From assembly GCF_008065375.1 (NCBI RefSeq), contig NZ_VJYI01000002.1, positions 558,001 through 622,000 of the forward strand: a stretch of DNA of 64,000 nt. Direction: 5' to 3'. Under the pieces are notes generated by a model. It had not been told where the DNA came from. It worked only from the letters and a program-made list of their open reading frames with translations, and did not search any database. The DNA is from Nonomuraea sp. SYSU D8015 (GTDB lineage Bacteria; Actinomycetota; Actinomycetes; Streptosporangiales; Streptosporangiaceae). This document shows positions 16,283-25,523 of this stretch, one piece after another. The position numbers and the translations under genes are program-made. How positions within the stretch are numbered: the stretch's first letter is position 1; each line of letters begins with the position of its first letter.

Positions 16283-16377
16283 CTGGGGGACCTCCCCCAG
16301 AAGACGCTGGGGGTCCGGGGGTCATCCCCCGGGAGATACGACGAGGGGACCCGAGGGAGCTTCTCCGAAGGAGAAGC
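16283..16377. repeat. cluster of three G/C-rich palindromes upstream of tRNA-Leu 3' end
   Basis: Between the CBS operon and tRNA-Leu lie three close perfect hairpins: CTGGGGG-ACCT-CCCCCAG (16283-16300), CCGGGGG-TCAT-CCCCCGG (16315-16332) and GCTTCTCC-GAA-GGAGAAGC (16359-16377). This looks like a dispersed palindromic intergenic element of the kind common in actinomycetes. Downstream of the minus-strand tRNA-Leu it may also help end tRNA transcription. Confidence 0.55.
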
Positions 16378-16402
16378 GACCAGGGGCCCCCAGTCACCGA
16401 GG

Positions 16403-16485
16403 TGGGCGAGGAGGGATTTGAACCCTCACGTCCTTTCGGACACACGGACCTGAACCGTGCGCGTCTGCCGTTCCGCCACCCGCCC
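16403..16485 (-). tRNA. tRNA-Leu (anticodon CAG)
   Basis: Class II tRNA on the minus strand. Acceptor GGGCGGG pairs with CTCGCCC (one G-T), anticodon loop TTCAGGT with anticodon CAG (complement at 16450-16452), long variable arm GTCCGAAAGGAC, T arm with GGTTCAAATCC. The discriminator is A and no CCA end is encoded (ACCT follows). It stands immediately upstream of, and divergent from, the fhaA operon. Confidence 0.95.
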
Positions 16486-16685
16486 TTTGTTGGGTGCGGA
16501 GAAACAGTAGCACGGAACAGCCACTGGTACTGAACCCGGATACGATCGCATAAGACACGGGAGCGGAGGAGCTGGGCGCGACAGCCGACGGGCGCCGGGG
16601 AACGCCGCGACGTGGAACAAGCGGAGCCGGGCGCCGTACGCGTCTGGGGGCCGCGATCATATGCACGGAGGAAGGGAGGTACCCG

Positions 16686-17426
16686 GTGGGAGTCCTTCAG
16701 CGCTTCGAGCGAAGGCTCGAAGGCTTGGTTGAGGGGGCCTTTGCGCGGGCGTTCAAATCTGACCTTCAGCCGGTCGAGGTCGCCAGCGCGGTTCAGCGGG
16801 AGATGGATGAGCGTGCGGCGATCGTCGCTCAGGGTCGTACGCTCGTGCCCAACGACTTCGTGGTTGAGCTGTCCACGACCGACAGCGAGCGGCTTGAGGT
16901 CTACGCCGACAGCATCAGTCACGAGCTGGCCAACCTCGCCAGGGAGTACGCCAAAGAGCAGGGCTACTCTTTCGTGGGACCGGTCCGGGTTCGCTTCGAG
17001 ACCGCCGGTGACCTGGCTGTGGGCTTGTTCCGCATCAGGTCCGGCGTCATCCGCGGCGCGACGGTCGAGCAGGACGAGATCCGCCAGCCGGCGAGCGACC
17101 TGCCTCCGTCCCGGCCGCACGCGTTCAACGGGCGGCCCAGGCTGCTCGTCTCCACCCAGGACGATCCGCAGGGCGACCGTTCCTACGAACTCACCACTCC
17201 GGTGACCTTGCTCGGCAGGGGCACCGACTGCGATCTTCGTCTAGTCGATCCGGGCGTTTCGCGGCATCATGCTGAGCTGCGCGTCGAGGGCCAGACCGTG
17301 GTCCTCGTCGATCTGGGATCGACGAACGGCACTTTCGTCAATGGCCAGCCGGTACGCAGGATCGAGCTCCAGAACGGCACGCGAGTGACGCTGGGGCGCA
17401 CGACTCTGGTGTTCCGGCGCGATTAG
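16686..17426 (+). CDS. fhaA: FhaA-like DUF3662/FHA domain protein
   Basis: 246-residue protein: N-terminal DUF3662 (about 1-120, VLQRFERRLEGLVEGAFARA) and C-terminal FHA phosphothreonine-binding domain (about 155-240) with LLGRGTDCDLRL, VSRHHAELRV and DLGSTNGTFVNG. In mycobacteria FhaA binds phosphorylated MviN and helps limit peptidoglycan synthesis. It is a substrate/reader of the kinases encoded at the end of this cluster. GTG 16686 follows GGAAGGGAGGT. First gene of the six- to seven-gene signalling operon. Confidence 0.95.
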   Translation: MGVLQRFERRLEGLVEGAFARAFKSDLQPVEVASAVQREMDERAAIVAQGRTLVPNDFVVELSTTDSERLEVYADSISHELANLAREYAKEQGYSFVGPVRVRFETAGDLAVGLFRIRSGVIRGATVEQDEIRQPASDLPPSRPHAFNGRPRLLVSTQDDPQGDRSYELTTPVTLLGRGTDCDLRLVDPGVSRHHAELRVEGQTVVLVDLGSTNGTFVNGQPVRRIELQNGTRVTLGRTTLVFRRD

Positions 17427-17443
17427 GGGTAGACAAACGGTCC

Positions 17444-17914
17444 ATGTCCGAGCTCACGCTGCTGCTGATCCGGCTCGCCTTCCTGGCGGTGCTGTGGTTC
17501 TTCGTCATTGCCGCAGTCGGCGTGATCCGGACTGACTTGTTCGGTTCACGCACGGCTCCCGCGGGCCCGCGCAAAGCCGCCAAACCCGCCAAACCCCCGG
17601 CAAAGCCCAAGAGCAAGAAGGGCGAGCCACGCCAGCTCATCGTCACAGGTGGCCCGCTGCAAGGCACCACCATCGACCTCACGGAGACGCCCATCACCAT
17701 TGGCCGGGCAAACGACGCCACGCTGGTAGTCAGCGACGACTACGCTTCCAGCCGGCACGCCCGGCTCTTCCCTCAGGACGGTCAGTGGATCGTGGAGGAC
17801 CTCGGGTCCACCAACGGCACCTACCTCGACCGCTCAAAAGTCACCCGCCCGACCCCGGTGCCGCTCGGTGTTCCGATCCGCGTCGGCAAAACAGTCATTG
17901 AATTGCGCAAATGA
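17444..17914 (+). CDS. fhaB: FhaB/FipA-like membrane FHA protein
   Basis: 156-residue protein: N-terminal membrane span (about 5-25, LLLIRLAFLAVLWFFVIAAV), a basic Pro/Lys linker (PRKAAKPAKPPAKPKSKKG) and an FHA domain (ITIGRANDATLVV; SSRHARLF; DLGSTNGTYLDRSKV). It reads phosphothreonine marks from PknA/PknB at the membrane. Its stop overlaps the pstP start (ATGA at 17911-17914). Confidence 0.94.
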   Translation: MSELTLLLIRLAFLAVLWFFVIAAVGVIRTDLFGSRTAPAGPRKAAKPAKPPAKPKSKKGEPRQLIVTGGPLQGTTIDLTETPITIGRANDATLVVSDDYASSRHARLFPQDGQWIVEDLGSTNGTYLDRSKVTRPTPVPLGVPIRVGKTVIELRK

Positions 17915-19212
17915 CCATCGCACTCCGCTACGCCGCCCGCTCGGACGTCGGCCTCCTCCGCGAAGGGAACGAGGACTCGGCGTACGCTAGCGGCCGCCTG
18001 CTCGCCGTCGCCGACGGCATGGGCGGGCACGCACACGGCGAGGTGGCGAGCTCAGTCGCCATCGCCGCCATGGCCTCTCTGGAAGAGGCCCACCAGGGGG
18101 GTGACCTGCTCAACGCCATCGAGGCAGCGGTACGCGACGCCAACCGCAAGCTGCACGAAATGGTGGGGCGGGATCCCAGCCTCAAAGGCATGGGCACCAC
18201 CCTCACGGCCATGCTCTGGAACGGCACCCAGGTCGCCCTCGTTCACGTCGGCGACTCGCGCGCCTACCTGCTCAGGCGCGGGGAGCTCTACCAGATCACC
18301 CATGACCACACGCTGGTGCAGCAGCTCGTCGACGACGGGCGCATCACGCCGGAAGAGGCCGCCACGCATCCGCAGCGCTCGATCCTGCTGCGCGCGCTCG
18401 ACGGCAGCGGCGAGGTCGATCCCGACCTCACGCTCCGGGAGGCGCAGGTGGGCGACCGCTACCTGCTGTGCTCGGACGGGCTGTCCGGCGTGGTGAGCGC
18501 GGAGACGCTGCACGCCACGCTCACCAACATCGACGACCCCGAGGAGGTCGTCCGCCAGCTCATCGACCTGGCGAACAGGGGTGGAGGGCCGGACAACATC
18601 ACATGTGTGCTGGCCGACGTCCTTGAGATCACCGATGGGCAGCAGGTGCCCGCCGAGGCCGCCGTCGTCGGCGCCGCGGGCATGAACCGGCTGCGCGGCA
18701 ACTCCCCGATGGATCAACAGGACACCTCGCCGGGGCGAGTGAGCGCGGTGACCGCACCCCAGCCGGCGATCACCGATGACGACTTCGACGAGCCGGTCGG
18801 CGCTCAGGCGCCCCGGCGGTCGGGGCGCCGTCGTCGCGTGTGGCCCGTGCTCGTCACCGTGCTCGGCGTTGGCATCGTCGCCGTCGGCGTCGGCGGCTAC
18901 TTTGGATACCAGTGGACGCAGGACCAGTTCTTCGTCGGTGCTAGGGGCGACGAAGTGGTCGTGTTCCAGGGGATCAAGAAGGAGGTGGGTCCCTTCCAGC
19001 TCTTCAGCGTCTCCAGGCCCACAGGACGGAAGATCTCCCAGCTGTCCGAGGCCGACCAGGCGCTGATCAAGAGCGGCATCCCGGTGACCACCGTCGACGA
19101 AGGCATGGCGAGGATCAACGCGTTGAAGTTCTCCGGCGATCAGCAGAGCGACACGCCCACGACCGCGTCGCCCACCCCATCCGCGAGCGCGACCAAGACG
19201 AAACAGCAGTAA
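17911..19212 (+). CDS. pstP: PstP-like PP2C Ser/Thr phosphatase
   Basis: 433-residue membrane phosphatase that reverses PknA/PknB phosphorylation. The cytosolic PP2C domain (about 1-240) has LREGNEDSAY, VADGMGGHAHGE (metal-binding Asp), HVGDSRAYLLR, LLCSDGLSGVV and GGPDNITCVLAD. A linker is followed by a single membrane span near residues 308-332 (VWPVLVTVLGVGIVAVGVGG) and a small extracellular domain with a Thr/Ser-rich end. Translation is coupled to fhaB and its TAA directly abuts the ATG of the next gene. Confidence 0.95.
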   Translation: MTIALRYAARSDVGLLREGNEDSAYASGRLLAVADGMGGHAHGEVASSVAIAAMASLEEAHQGGDLLNAIEAAVRDANRKLHEMVGRDPSLKGMGTTLTAMLWNGTQVALVHVGDSRAYLLRRGELYQITHDHTLVQQLVDDGRITPEEAATHPQRSILLRALDGSGEVDPDLTLREAQVGDRYLLCSDGLSGVVSAETLHATLTNIDDPEEVVRQLIDLANRGGGPDNITCVLADVLEITDGQQVPAEAAVVGAAGMNRLRGNSPMDQQDTSPGRVSAVTAPQPAITDDDFDEPVGAQAPRRSGRRRRVWPVLVTVLGVGIVAVGVGGYFGYQWTQDQFFVGARGDEVVVFQGIKKEVGPFQLFSVSRPTGRKISQLSEADQALIKSGIPVTTVDEGMARINALKFSGDQQSDTPTTASPTPSASATKTKQQ

Positions 19213-20604
19213 ATGAGCGAAGTCGCCGACTCCCCCGTCCCCATGCCGGCCAAGCGCCGCGCGGCTCAGCTGATCATGCTGACCTTCGCGGTGCTGCTCG
19301 TCATGGCCGCCTACGCCAACGTCGGGCTGGCCATGAACGGGGAGGTCCCCGCGGGCATGCTCACGTACGGCTTGAGCCTTGGCGGCCTGATGCTGGCGGC
19401 CTACCTGGTGCTGGCCAAGTTCGCCCCGTGGGCAGACCCCTTGATCCTGCCGCTCGTGACGCTGGTCAACGGCCTGGGGCTGGTGATGATCTACCGGCTC
19501 TCCGAGTCTCCCTCGAAGCTGCCTTCCGCCAGGCTCGCCTCGCCCAACACCCAGTTGCTGTGGACACTGATCGGCATCGTGCTGTTCAGCCTCACCCTGA
19601 TCTTCCTGCGCGACCATCGCATCCTCCAGCGGCTCACCTACACCGCGGGCGCTGTGGGCCTGCTTCTGCTGGTCTCGCCGTTGACCCCGCTCCTCGGCCA
19701 GGAGATCAACGGCGCTCGCATCTGGATCGGCGTGGGCCAGCTCCGGCTCCAGCCCGCCGAGTTCGCCAAGCTCGCACTGGTTGTCTTCTTCGCCGGCTAC
19801 CTGGTGGCCAAGCGCGACGTGCTCGCCCTCGCCGGGCGCCGGTTGCTGTTCATCGACCTGCCGCGGGCCCGTGACCTCGGCCCGGTGCTCATCACCTGGG
19901 GTGTCAGCCTCGGCATCCTGGTGATGCAGAAGGACCTGGGTTCCTCGCTTCTGCTGTTCGGCACGTTCATCGCGATGCTCTATGTCGCCACGCAGCGCAT
20001 TTCCTGGGTCATCATCGGCATCCTCCTCTTCGTGGGGGGCGCGATCCTGGCCGGCATGGTCTTCGACCACGTCCAGCAGCGCTTCGAGGTCTACCTCAAC
20101 CCCGACGACCCCGAGCTCTACCGCGCGATCGGCGGCAGCGAGCAGCTCATGCAGGGCCTGTTCGCCCTGGGCTCCGGCGGCATCCTCGGCACGGGGCTGG
20201 GCCAGGGGCACCCCGAGCTCATCCCGCTGGCGTTCTCCGACTTCATCTTCAGTGCCACAGGCGAGGAGATTGGCCTGACGGGCCTGATGGCGCTGCTGAT
20301 GATCTACGCGTTGATCGTCGAGCGCGGCCTGCGCACCGCGCTGTCGGCCCGTGACCCCTTCACGAAGCTGCTGGCAGGCGGCCTGTCGTTCATCCTGGCC
20401 TGGCAGATCTTCATCATCGTCGGCGGTGTGACCAACCTCATCCCGCTGACCGGCCTCGTGACGCCGTTCATGTCCCAGGGCGGCTCGGCCCTGCTCTCTA
20501 ACTGGATTCTTATCGCGCTCCTGGTACGAACGTCAGACGCCGCCAGACGCCCCCCACCCCAGGCGATCCAGAACGAAGGATTGACGCAGGTGTTCCAGCG
20601 ATGA
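19213..20604 (+). CDS. rodA: SEDS-family peptidoglycan glycosyltransferase (RodA/FtsW type)
   Basis: 463-residue polytopic SEDS protein with about 10-12 spans. Typical segments: INGARIWIGVGQLRLQPAEFAKL (catalytic Asp region replaced by the usual QPAEF motif), MQKDLGSSLLLFGTF and FIFSATGEEIGLTGL, ending in GGVTNLIPLTGLVTPFMSQGGS. It polymerises lipid II and works with the class B PBP encoded next. The ATG at 19213 directly follows the pstP stop and its own stop overlaps the PBP start by 4 nt. RodA versus FtsW: position in the pkn cluster favours RodA-type. Confidence 0.94.
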   Translation: MSEVADSPVPMPAKRRAAQLIMLTFAVLLVMAAYANVGLAMNGEVPAGMLTYGLSLGGLMLAAYLVLAKFAPWADPLILPLVTLVNGLGLVMIYRLSESPSKLPSARLASPNTQLLWTLIGIVLFSLTLIFLRDHRILQRLTYTAGAVGLLLLVSPLTPLLGQEINGARIWIGVGQLRLQPAEFAKLALVVFFAGYLVAKRDVLALAGRRLLFIDLPRARDLGPVLITWGVSLGILVMQKDLGSSLLLFGTFIAMLYVATQRISWVIIGILLFVGGAILAGMVFDHVQQRFEVYLNPDDPELYRAIGGSEQLMQGLFALGSGGILGTGLGQGHPELIPLAFSDFIFSATGEEIGLTGLMALLMIYALIVERGLRTALSARDPFTKLLAGGLSFILAWQIFIIVGGVTNLIPLTGLVTPFMSQGGSALLSNWILIALLVRTSDAARRPPPQAIQNEGLTQVFQR

Positions 20605-22058
20605 ACGGCACCCTGAAGCGCGTGGCCGTGGCCGCCCTGGCCATGTTCGCCCTCCTGATGCTCAACGTGAACTACCTCCAGGCGGTCAAGGCGGAGGAGC
20701 TTCGGGACAACCCGCTCAACACCCGCAACTTCTTCGACCGCTACGCCATCGAGCGCGGCCGGATCACCGCGGGCGGCAAGGTGCTCGCGCAGTCGGTCGA
20801 GACTAAGGACCCGAACTTCAAGTTCGTCAGGCAATATCCCGAGGCCAAGCTCTACGCGCACGTCACCGGCTTCTTCTCGCCGGAGAGCGCGAGCGCGATC
20901 GAGCAGAGCGAGAACCAACTGCTCGACGGCTCCAGCGCCGACCTGCTGCTGCGGCGCAGCATCGACCTGTTCACCGGCGAGGCCGCCAAGGGCGCGAACG
21001 TCGATCTCACGATCAACCCCAAGGCGCAGAAGGCCGCGTACGACGCGTTGCGGCAGAGCGGCAAGCGGGGCGCCGTGATCGCGCTCGATCCGAAGACCGG
21101 CGGGATCCTGGCGATGGTGTCGCTGCCGACGTACGACCCGACCGAGCTGTCGGGCACCGACAAGGCGAAGGTCTTCACCCGCTACGACGAACTCGCCAAG
21201 GAGAAGAGCCAGCCGCTGCTCAACCGCACCATCGGCCAGACCTACCCGCCCGGGTCGACGTTCAAGGTCGTGACGATGGCGGCGTACCTCGAGGACGACT
21301 CCTCGCGCGGCCCCGACACCACCGTGAAGGCCCCGCAGCGGCTCCCGCTGCCCAACACGAACATCAGCCTGCCCAACTACGGCGGCGCCGCCTGCGGCTC
21401 CGGCCAGGTGACGCTGACGTTCGCGCTGGAGAAGTCCTGCAACACGCCGTTCGCCCAGATGGGCATGGATCTGGGCTACGACAAGATGAACGAGCAGACC
21501 GAGAAGTTCGGCATGGGGGAGCCGATCTCCGTGCCGATGAAGGTCGAACAGAGCGACTTCGGAGACGAAGAGGACAAGGCGGCCCTGGCGATGGCCTCCA
21601 TCGGGCAGCGCAGCAACCGGATGACGCCGCTGCAGATGGCCATGATCGCCGCCGGCATCGCCAACGACGGCACGGTGATGAAGCCGTACCTCGTCAACAA
21701 GATCACCGACGCCAAGGGCGACACCGTCGACGAGGCCCGGCCCGACGAGCTGACGACGGCGGTCAGCTCCGAGACGGCGGGCAAGCTGCGTGAGATGATG
21801 GTGAGCGTCGTCAACAACGGCACCGCAAACCTGGCGCAGGTTCCAGGCGTCCAAGTAGCGGGCAAGACGGGCACCGCGGAGACGGCCGACGGCCAGCCTC
21901 CGCACGCCTGGTTCATCTCCTTCGCGCCCGCGGACGACCCGAAGGTGGCTCTGGCGGTCATCGTCGAGTCCGGTGCGGCCAACGTCGGCGCGGAGGCGAC
22001 CGGCGGCCACACGGCCGCGCCGATCGCGAAGGCCGTGCTGGAGGCGGTGCTGAAGTAG
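20601..22058 (+). CDS. pbpA: class B penicillin-binding protein (PbpA)
   Basis: 485-residue transpeptidase with an N-terminal membrane anchor (about 7-27) and a C-terminal transpeptidase domain. Active-site motifs: STFK in YPPGSTFKVVTMAAY (nucleophile Ser about residue 219), SCN in LEKSCNTPFAQMG and KTGTAE in VAGKTGTAETADG. It cross-links the glycan strands made by the SEDS partner upstream. In mycobacteria PbpA is a PknB substrate needed for septation. ATGA overlap with rodA. Confidence 0.95.
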   Translation: MNGTLKRVAVAALAMFALLMLNVNYLQAVKAEELRDNPLNTRNFFDRYAIERGRITAGGKVLAQSVETKDPNFKFVRQYPEAKLYAHVTGFFSPESASAIEQSENQLLDGSSADLLLRRSIDLFTGEAAKGANVDLTINPKAQKAAYDALRQSGKRGAVIALDPKTGGILAMVSLPTYDPTELSGTDKAKVFTRYDELAKEKSQPLLNRTIGQTYPPGSTFKVVTMAAYLEDDSSRGPDTTVKAPQRLPLPNTNISLPNYGGAACGSGQVTLTFALEKSCNTPFAQMGMDLGYDKMNEQTEKFGMGEPISVPMKVEQSDFGDEEDKAALAMASIGQRSNRMTPLQMAMIAAGIANDGTVMKPYLVNKITDAKGDTVDEARPDELTTAVSSETAGKLREMMVSVVNNGTANLAQVPGVQVAGKTGTAETADGQPPHAWFISFAPADDPKVALAVIVESGAANVGAEATGGHTAAPIAKAVLEAVLK

Positions 22059-22082
22059 TGAGTGACGGTAACCTGCTGGACC

Positions 22083-23441
22083 ATGCGGCTCCGTAACCGC
22101 TACCTTCTGGTCTCCCGCATCGCCACGGGCGGTATGGGTGAAGTGTGGCGCGCCCATGACGAGCTCCTCGGGCGCGAGGTGGCCGTCAAGATCCTGCGCA
22201 GTCACATCCACGCCGACCCCGCCTTCCGCGAGCGGTTCCGCAACGAGGCCAGGATCACGGCGTCGTTGGCCGACCCCGGGGTCGCGCAGGTCTTCGACTA
22301 CGGCGAGCAGAGCGACCTGGCCTACCTCGTGATGGAGCTGGTCCACGGAGAGCCGCTGTCGGCCATCCTGGCCCGCAACGGCGCCATCGGTCCGGAGGTG
22401 GCGCTCGACGTGGTCCACCAGACCGCCAAGGCGCTGCACGCTGCGCACGCGGCCGGGATCATCCACCGTGACATCAAGCCGGGCAACCTCCTCGTCACGC
22501 CCGAGGGCGTCATCAAGGTGACGGACTTCGGCATCGCGCGGGCGCTGGAGGCGGCGCCGGTGACGCAGACGGGCACCGTGCTGGGCACCGCCCAATACGT
22601 CAGCCCCGAGCAGGCGCAGGGCTTCACGCTCACGCCGGCGACCGACCTCTACTCGCTGGGCGTGGTGGCGTACGAGTGCCTGGCGGGGCGCACGCCGTTC
22701 CGCGGGGACAGCCAGGTGGCGATCGCGCTGCTGCACCTCAATGAGCTGCCGCCGCCGCTCGGCGCCGACGTGCCCGCACCGGTGCGGGAGCTGGTCATGG
22801 CGCTGCTGGCCAAGGATCCCGCGCACCGGCCCGCCACGGCGCTGGAGGTGGCCGACCGGGCTTACGTCCTGCGGGAGTCGCTGGTCGGCGCCGAGCCCGG
22901 GGCCGACCTGAGCATGTTCACCGACCCGGCGGGCTTCCGCGTACGCGAGCCGTCGCCGGAGGACGAGCGCGACACCGACGACCTGGCCCCGGCCACCGCG
23001 CTGGAGGCGCGGCCGGGCAAGCGACGAAAGGGCGCCAGGACTCTCGCGGCGGTGGCCACGGCCGGATGTGTGGCCGCGGTGGGGCTCAGCGCCATCACGT
23101 TCGCCGGCCGCCCGCCGGTGGAGACGACATCGCCCGAGGTGACGGACCCGACGGAGTCGGCGGAGCTGACGCCCGAGCAGGCGCGGCCCACCAAGACCAA
23201 GGCGCGCACACGCCGACCCTCGGTGGTTCCGGTGAAGTCGCCGAGGCCGATAGCCTCACGGTCGGCTACGGTAAGCAAGTCGGTAACTCCTACGAAGAAG
23301 CCGACACCGAAACCGACACCGACCACGCGGACCGCAACACCAACACCCACCAGCCCAAAGCCCACCACAACTCCGACAACTCCGACACCGACCGCCTCGC
23401 CAGACCCGGGTGAGACAAACCCGCCCAAGGAGGAGACGTGA
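22083..23441 (+). CDS. pknA: Ser/Thr protein kinase PknA-like
   Basis: 452-residue receptor-like kinase. The kinase domain (about 1-265) has the Gly loop IATGGMGEVWRA, catalytic Lys in VAVKILRS, catalytic loop HRDIKPGNLL, DFGIA and the activation-loop end GTAQYVSPEQA. A basic stretch is followed by one membrane span (about 325-345, LAAVATAGCVAAVGLSAITF) and a Thr/Pro/Lys-rich extracellular tail with no PASTA domain, as in PknA. The ATG at 22083 gives a standard N-terminus (MRLRNRYLLVSRI); a GTG at 22062 is an alternative. Confidence 0.93.
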   Translation: MRLRNRYLLVSRIATGGMGEVWRAHDELLGREVAVKILRSHIHADPAFRERFRNEARITASLADPGVAQVFDYGEQSDLAYLVMELVHGEPLSAILARNGAIGPEVALDVVHQTAKALHAAHAAGIIHRDIKPGNLLVTPEGVIKVTDFGIARALEAAPVTQTGTVLGTAQYVSPEQAQGFTLTPATDLYSLGVVAYECLAGRTPFRGDSQVAIALLHLNELPPPLGADVPAPVRELVMALLAKDPAHRPATALEVADRAYVLRESLVGAEPGADLSMFTDPAGFRVREPSPEDERDTDDLAPATALEARPGKRRKGARTLAAVATAGCVAAVGLSAITFAGRPPVETTSPEVTDPTESAELTPEQARPTKTKARTRRPSVVPVKSPRPIASRSATVSKSVTPTKKPTPKPTPTTRTATPTPTSPKPTTTPTTPTPTASPDPGETNPPKEET

Positions 23442-23515
23442 CGCGCCAGGGGGTCGATGATGGACACCGGCGGCCCCCCGAGCAGGCCGGCACCCAAGAT
23501 GAACGGTAAGGGACA

Positions 23516-25381
23516 GTGCAGGAAATGACTCAGCCTCGGCTACTCGGAGGTCGTTACGAGCTCGACGGTGTCGTCGGGCGCGGCGGCATGGCCGAGGTGT
23601 ATCGCGCCCGAGACATCCGGCTGGACCGCATAGTCGCGATCAAAACCCTCCGGTCCGACCTGGCACGCGACCACACCTTCCAGGCCCGGTTCCGCCGCGA
23701 GGCGCAGTCCGCCGCCTCCCTGAACCACCCGGCCGTCGTCGCGGTCTACGACACCGGCGAAGACGTGACCGACGGCACCCCCGTGCCATACATCGTGATG
23801 GAGTACGTCGATGGCAGGACGCTGCGCGACCTGCTGCGCCAGGACCGGCGGCTGCTGCCCGAGCGCGCCATCGAGCTGGTGGACGGCATCCTGCGGGCGT
23901 TGGACTACAGCCACCGCGGCGGCATCGTGCACCGCGACATCAAGCCGGCCAACGTGATGATCACGCGGGCGGGCGACGTCAAGGTGATGGACTTCGGCAT
24001 CGCCCGCGCGATGGCCGACTCCGCGGCCACGATGACGCAGACGGCGCAGGTGATCGGCACCGCCCAATACCTGTCGCCGGAGCAGGCGCGGGGCGAGCGG
24101 GTCGACGCGCGCAGTGACATCTACTCCACCGGTTGTGTGCTCTACGAGCTGCTCACCGGGCAGCCGCCGTTCACCGGCGACTCTCCCGTCGCGATCGCCT
24201 ACCAGCACGTGCGCGAAGAGCCGATCCCGCCGTCGCAGATCGACCGCGAGATCCCGCAGTGGGCCGACGCCATCGTGCTCAAGGCCATGGCCAAGGACCC
24301 GGCCCAGCGCTACCAGAGCGCGGGCGAGATGCGGGCCGACATCCAGCGGGCGATGTCCGGCATGCCGACCGACGCCCAGACCATGGCCATGACGAGCAAC
24401 TACGGCCAGGGCACGCGCATGATGACCGCGACGCAGGCGGCCACGGGGCCGGCCACGCAGCGCACCAGCGCGGTCCCGCCGTACGACTACGGCGACGGCG
24501 ACGGCGGCGGTGGCCGCGGCGGGCGGCGCAGGGCCTCCGGTGGCGGCAACGCGGTCAAGACGGCGTTGTGGATCATCATCCCGCTGCTGATCATCGGCGG
24601 TTTCGTCACCGTCGGCTACATGGTGTTCGGCACCGGCAACACGCAGACGAGCACGCAGCTCACGATCCCCGAGCTCGCCTCGCAGTCGCGGGATTACGCT
24701 GAAGATCAGCTCACGGGCATGGGGCTCAAGCCCGAGGTGGTGCAGGAGTTCAGCTCCGACGTCAAGAAGAACAGCGTGATCCGGACCGACCCGGCCGCGG
24801 GCGCCAAGGTCGACAAGGGCCAGACCGTCAAGCTGTTCGTCTCCAAGGGCCCTGAGAAGAAGAAGGTGCCTGCCAACCTCATCGGCCTGAAGCAGGAAGA
24901 GGCCATGAAGGCCCTGCAGGCCGAGGGCCTGGTGGGCACGGTCAAGACCAAGGTGTCCAGCAGGCCGCAGGGCACGGTCATCGACACCAAGCCCAAGCCC
25001 GGCGAGGAGATCGAGGAGGGCGGCACCGTCACCCTCTTCGTGCCTCAGGCGCTGGGCGAGGTGCCCAACGTGACCGGCCTGACCGAGGAAGACGCCACGA
25101 AGGCGCTGAGGGAGGCCGGCTTCAAGACCAGGGTCGTGCCGCAGGCCAGCGACGAGGCCCCGCAAGGCACGGTCATCACGCAGAACCCGGGCGCGGGCGA
25201 GAAGCTGCGGCCGAACACGACGGTGACGATCGTGGTGTCCACGGGTCCGGAGCAGCAGCCGACGGATCCGCCGTCCACCGACGTCCCGACCGATCCTCTG
25301 CCCACGGAAGAACAGTCGGAGTTCCCGACCGACGAGCCGACCGACGACAGCCCGATTGACGACGGCGACGGCGGTTTCTGA
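23516..25381 (+). CDS. pknB: PASTA-domain Ser/Thr protein kinase PknB
   Basis: 621-residue receptor kinase. Kinase domain about 10-280 (VGRGGMAEVYRARD, IVAIKTLRSD, HRDIKPANVM, DFGIARAM with the Thr-rich activation loop ATMTQTAQVIGTAQYLSPEQ), juxtamembrane linker, membrane span about 343-365 (ALWIIIPLLIIGGFVTVGYM), then three PASTA repeats (about 375-580) that bind muropeptides/lipid II, and an acidic Pro/Asp/Thr tail. Mycobacterial PknB has four PASTA repeats, so this one is shorter. GTG 23516 follows AAGGG; ATG 23525 is a possible alternative. The operon ends in a strong hairpin. Confidence 0.96.
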   Translation: MQEMTQPRLLGGRYELDGVVGRGGMAEVYRARDIRLDRIVAIKTLRSDLARDHTFQARFRREAQSAASLNHPAVVAVYDTGEDVTDGTPVPYIVMEYVDGRTLRDLLRQDRRLLPERAIELVDGILRALDYSHRGGIVHRDIKPANVMITRAGDVKVMDFGIARAMADSAATMTQTAQVIGTAQYLSPEQARGERVDARSDIYSTGCVLYELLTGQPPFTGDSPVAIAYQHVREEPIPPSQIDREIPQWADAIVLKAMAKDPAQRYQSAGEMRADIQRAMSGMPTDAQTMAMTSNYGQGTRMMTATQAATGPATQRTSAVPPYDYGDGDGGGGRGGRRRASGGGNAVKTALWIIIPLLIIGGFVTVGYMVFGTGNTQTSTQLTIPELASQSRDYAEDQLTGMGLKPEVVQEFSSDVKKNSVIRTDPAAGAKVDKGQTVKLFVSKGPEKKKVPANLIGLKQEEAMKALQAEGLVGTVKTKVSSRPQGTVIDTKPKPGEEIEEGGTVTLFVPQALGEVPNVTGLTEEDATKALREAGFKTRVVPQASDEAPQGTVITQNPGAGEKLRPNTTVTIVVSTGPEQQPTDPPSTDVPTDPLPTEEQSEFPTDEPTDDSPIDDGDGGF

Positions 25382-25398
25382 GGCTCGGGCAAGCGGTG

Positions 25399-25434
25399 AA
25401 GGGCCGCCCGTCCCGCGAGGGGCGGGCGGCCCTT
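25399..25434 (+). terminator. terminator of the fha-pkn operon
   Basis: AAGGGCCGCCCG (25399-25410) pairs over 12 bp with CGGGCGGCCCTT (25423-25434), followed by a pyrimidine-rich stretch CCCTTA. It lies 18 nt after the pknB stop. Confidence 0.85.
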
Positions 25435-25446
25435 CCCTTACGAGGC

Positions 25447-25487
25447 CCAAAAAAGAACGCCCCCGCCGCTCGGGGGCAACGGCGGGG
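25447..25487 (-). terminator. intrinsic terminator of the trpG/pabA gene
   Basis: Read on the minus strand, CCCCGCCG (25487-25480) pairs with CGGCGGGG (25468-25461) and is followed by GGCGTTCTTTTTT, a real T-run, rare in this GC-rich genome. It ends the minus-strand glutamine amidotransferase operon. Confidence 0.8.
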
Positions 25488-25523
25488 ACGCTCATTTGTA
25501 AGTCGCCGTACGGGCGAAGTTCG

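Noticed and set aside
18052..20211. 719-residue minus-strand open frame
   Set aside because: Antisense to pstP and rodA; low-complexity shadow.
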